The translations under genes and the position numbers were made by a program. Shown piece after piece: positions 61,007 to 64,000 of a DNA stretch of 64,000 nucleotides (its first letter is position 1; each line of letters opens with the position of its first letter). The notes under the pieces are model-generated. The model was not told where the DNA came from, made no database searches, and saw only the letters and a list, made by a program, of their open reading frames with translations. The stretch is from Branchiostoma floridae (taxonomy: Eukaryota; Chordata; Leptocardii; Amphioxiformes; Branchiostomatidae): NCBI RefSeq assembly GCF_000003815.2, contig NC_049982.1:20339245-20403244 (forward strand), read 5' to 3'.

Positions 61007-62898
61007 AAGTGAAAGCCATAATCCCCCAGCTCCAAATAAAGCGGTCAACTTGTAGGTAAGTAGCTAAACAGAGCTAAAAGAATCTATGTCACTGAGGTCA
61101 ATTTAATACTCATACTCATAGCGGCATGTGGTGCTTCTATTGTTTGCAGTCTTTTTGTTTATGACAAACAAATATTTTGGCTTTGCTAAACAAAAAGATG
61201 GCCTTGCTATTTTACAGTAAGAAAAGTCGACTTGTAAGATAGTGGACACCAAACACTTCAGTTCCATTCAAGCATAGAAACTGTACACTCTGTCTGACAT
61301 GTAAATAGTCATTTTGTATTGATTCCTTTGTGTACCGTTTTGTATCTACTCCTATTTATTTTAAGCACATATCATTTTTGTTCTGTGCATTGGGTTACAA
61401 GGAGGTTCCCTCCTCCTATTCAAAATGTACTTCGTTGTGCCGAATAACACTGTGTTCTTGAGAAGTAAATAGGTCCATTTTACAATAAGACAAAAGGCAA
61501 GATACATGAATTTAGATGGATCATAGATAATAAATGTGATGGGTGTGTTTTCCCAACAGTGCCGTGGTACACACTTTGGAAGAAAAACATGCTCAGATTC
61601 TTGACAGATTATTGCAAGTTGTGTAATGCATGGGAATCGCTGGAGAGAACTGCTGGGAGAACATGTTTATGGTGTGATTTCGTGGGAAAGCGGAAAAGAG
61701 AGTAGTCGTAGGGACCTGTACGATACATTCCGACATAGTTAGCGTAGTTAAGTGTACGAATGACTCGGGCTCATCGACACAGGGGTGACATATTTCCCAT
61801 ACCCAGACGTATCTTGTTTTGCTCCCTGTATCTTTGCGAAACACGACAATATACATGTATCACACACAAAAGACTCAAATGATGTCAGATGTTCAGGAAC
61901 ACAATTCTTTGTATTTAAAACAACAAAGGAAAACGCTTAAAAGAACTATACATTACGGTACACGATATTTAACATCTCAAATTCTCGATAAGTGTCAAAT
62001 ACACATGATATGACATATATATACACATTTCACTGTATTTTGATACAGATATGTAAAAATAAATATATTTTGACATAGTTATAAATTAATTCTTAAAGAG
62101 GCAAATAGATCGTCTTCGCTGGGAGCTATTGCTACAGGAGAAGTCAACGGAACTACCTGCTTCTTACACGACAACGTTAGCGGTTCACCACAATAATAGA
62201 TGGTTCTGTGCACACATAGAATCGGTGCATTATCTCTATCACAGTAAACAGTGGTATGGCCAAATCAACAAAACCCATGAAGTCCCCAACCACTTGTATC
62301 ATTCTTTTGATTTTGATCAAATTTCGTTTTTATTAGTAATTTATTTACGTGATTGTCAATGATGTTTACACGTGATGCAAAATCGGAGGATAATGAGCAA
62401 ATGCTGCTTTCAGATATTGGACAAGGTCATTGGTAATTTCTCAAAACAATGACAGGCGATGTTGTGGGAAACAATTTGAAATGTGTCCCCAAATTTATGA
62501 TTCCAATTCATTCAATAAAGACAGACCTTCAATTGTAGCGAATACCCGCGAAAACAAATGCAGCAGATGACGACCATATTTTCAAAAGGGTCATTTTGCA
62601 GAAAATTTTCAAAAGTAACATTAAATCGTCCACTGCATCCATTGAGGCTTACAAAACGTGCTCAGTGAATAGATCTAAGGAGGTCCTAAATAAAAACATG
62701 GATATGGTTCAACGATGCCCTACCTGTCCCTCCAAGAAGCCCGCTGTCACTTCTGGGGTAATTTATCAAAATTTCCAACCCAAGACCCTTAGGGTGCATT
62801 TAAGGGGCATTCATAGTATCAGACCACCCAGTCGCATGCATCTGTAGAGTTTTCCCATCTTTTGGATCCAGGACAAAGCTTTTCTTTACTTCTGTCTG
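61007..62898. other. Intergenic sequence downstream of the FGF gene
   Basis: AT-rich sequence with short open frames and no recognised domain. A donor-flanked 30-base segment near 62728-62757 on the minus strand (reading EVTAGFLEGQ) is too short to call. Confidence 0.4.
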
Positions 62899-62904
62899 TT
62901 TATT
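62899..62904 (-). terminator. Candidate poly(A) signal of the FGF gene
   Basis: AATAAA on the minus strand about 450 bases downstream of the FGF stop codon at 63352. Confidence 0.4.
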
Positions 62905-63351
62905 GGCAATATGAGCACGGGAGATTAGTGAGATTATCTTCTTGTAGTCACGTTTTAGCAGGTAAAACCATTTGGAAATTGTACCAATATTTTAAAGCTG
63001 TCAGAAAACACGAGGATAATGGGTTGTAACTGTGGGATCTAACAGTTACGTTAGACTAACAGTTAAGTCCCACATTAACATGATACATAGCTTAGGGAAA
63101 TTGCTTGTGTGAGGTCGCTGGGGTTTGTTCCTCCTTGAGCTAGTTGATATTGGCCGTACCTCTGTTTTCATAGCAACCTGTTGAATGGCTTGACTGGAAA
63201 ATACTTTTTGGTTCAAACATCTGGCAATACGAAGAAGCAATTGTCACATTGTGATGTTTGTGTCTACATCTCGGCATAGTACAAAAATAAAGTCAAACTC
63301 TTCTAGACTTCGTAAAAAAATAGTCTACCCACGTGCCATCGGGTCCGAGCG

Positions 63352-63642
63352 TTACTGGTACGGGTACAAAGGCGTGTGCTGCGAATGTCTTCTCCTGTGT
63401 TGCACTTGTGTCGTCAAATGAGAAAAGTCGAATTCGGGTTTGTTTGGTGTAACCTTGTCTCTCGGCAGAAGCCTTTTCATAAACTGAGTTTCCTTTCCCC
63501 GCTTTATCATTGTTGCCCTCCTGGGTCTTCCTCTGCGGTTAAATGCAACATTCCATCCAGGGAATTCCACGGACTCAAAAGCCGTCCATTTGTTCTCATC
63601 AATAAGTTCTTTCCACAGACACGTTCGCGACTTTCCTCGTCT
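63352..63642 (-). CDS. FGF8/17/18: FGF8/17/18-type fibroblast growth factor, last coding exon (5' part beyond window)
   Basis: The acceptor TTCACCCCACAG precedes 96 codons ending in TAA at 63352. The reading RGKSRTCLWKELIDENKWTAF, quoted here only to its first Phe in family terms, corresponds to the C-terminal half of the beta-trefoil: an E...EN.WTAF strand, then EFPGWNVAFNRRGRPRRA and FMKRLLPRDK. The pattern GRPR plus HFMKRL/QFMKRL is diagnostic for the FGF8/17/18 subfamily, and the intron position before the basic GK segment matches vertebrate FGF8. A basic tail (HRRRHSQHTPLYPYQ) follows. It is a secreted ligand for FGF receptors with heparan sulphate. Earlier exons with signal peptide and N-terminal core lie beyond 64000; I found none between 63643 and the end. 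Confidence 0.85.
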   Translation of the reverse strand, partial: RRGKSRTCLWKELIDENKWTAFESVEFPGWNVAFNRRGRPRRATMIKRGKETQFMKRLLPRDKVTPNKPEFDFSHLTTQVQHRRRHSQHTPLYPYQ

Positions 63643-64000
63643 CTGTGGGGTGAAAAACAATAAGAAATAGTCAGTGATTGTGTACAGTATTACTGAAAAC
63701 ATAAACACCATACAGCTATGTTTGTATTAGAGAAACCTGCTCTCATATCTGCTTTGCTTGCACTTCGTTGCCTGACCAATGCTTGTGTGACAGGGGTAGT
63801 CGTTTGGAAAATAGGACAGCAAAAGATAAAGGACGTTTTAGAATCAGATCTGAGTCACCGTCCGTCCTTATTTCGCTTTTTTCCCAAGGCACCTTTGGGT
63901 GATCAATAGACTTGCCTTAATCGCTATAGTTAAAGGTAATTGCACTTTTATAGGTACATCTGTTGAAGCGGTTTAATGACTCGTACATAATGCCCAATCG
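63643..64000. other. Intron of the FGF gene to the window end
   Basis: No further FGF exon is seen; the open frame at 63718-63909 on the plus strand has no domain. Confidence 0.5.

Noticed and set aside
62596-62847. An 83-codon plus-strand frame with a CPTCPSKKP motif
   Set aside because: It has one possible zinc-binding pair only, no splice context, and sits in repeat-like AT-rich DNA.
1-64000. CRISPR arrays, operons, riboswitches or prophage
   Set aside because: The window has spliced animal genes throughout; the tandem arrays lack the repeat-spacer structure of CRISPR.

Overview
The window is genomic DNA from an animal, most likely a cephalochordate (amphioxus, Branchiostoma). The basis is compact intron-rich genes with GT/AG junctions, single invertebrate-like copies of genes that vertebrates have duplicated (one RHOBTB1/2-type, one FGF8/17/18-type), and many small dispersed repeats and fold-back elements. 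The species call is inference; no search was run. Four runs of exactly 100 N (16505-16604, 22952-23051, 29863-29962, 35807-35906) are assembly placeholders, and at least the last looks spurious.

Layout. (1) 1215-4873 (+): 3' part of a gene for a secreted, probably GPI-anchored protein with the order half-CUB, LDLa, CUB, LDLa, Ser/Thr linker, Ly6/uPAR domain. (2) about 7540-27.6k (+): RHOBTB, with a noncoding first exon, a long first intron, nine coding exons, a 37-bp minisatellite in one intron, a fold-back element in another and a probable 4-kb 3' UTR. (3) 30159-36846 (-): ZRANB1/TRABID, a K29/K33-linkage deubiquitinase, eight coding exons, the first broken by a false gap. (4) about 37590-41925 (+): PEBP1 (RKIP), sharing a CpG-rich divergent promoter with ZRANB1. 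(5) 44201-49482 (-): a membrane-anchored PEBP-domain protein with two alternative first exons, convergent with PEBP1. (6) 51374-53593 (-): TRAPPC1, whose third intron carries tandem copies of its own exon-intron boundary. (7) 54.1k-60.2k: scattered open, splice-flanked minus-strand segments of an unrecognised gene or of TRAPPC1 5' exons. (8) 63352-63642 (-): last coding exon of an FGF8/17/18-type growth factor whose 5' part lies beyond the window.

The genes do not form one pathway. The clearest local relationship is the PEBP pair: a cytosolic PEBP1 next to a membrane-tethered paralogue with changed pocket residues, consistent with local duplication followed by gain of a transmembrane first exon, which itself then duplicated. 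Two non-LTR retrotransposon tails (39.56k and 50.15k), a tRNA-like element (42.5k), several hairpin elements, a recurrent CAAGGAGGTT micro-hairpin and many copies of the palindrome TAACGTTA make up the recognisable non-genic content.
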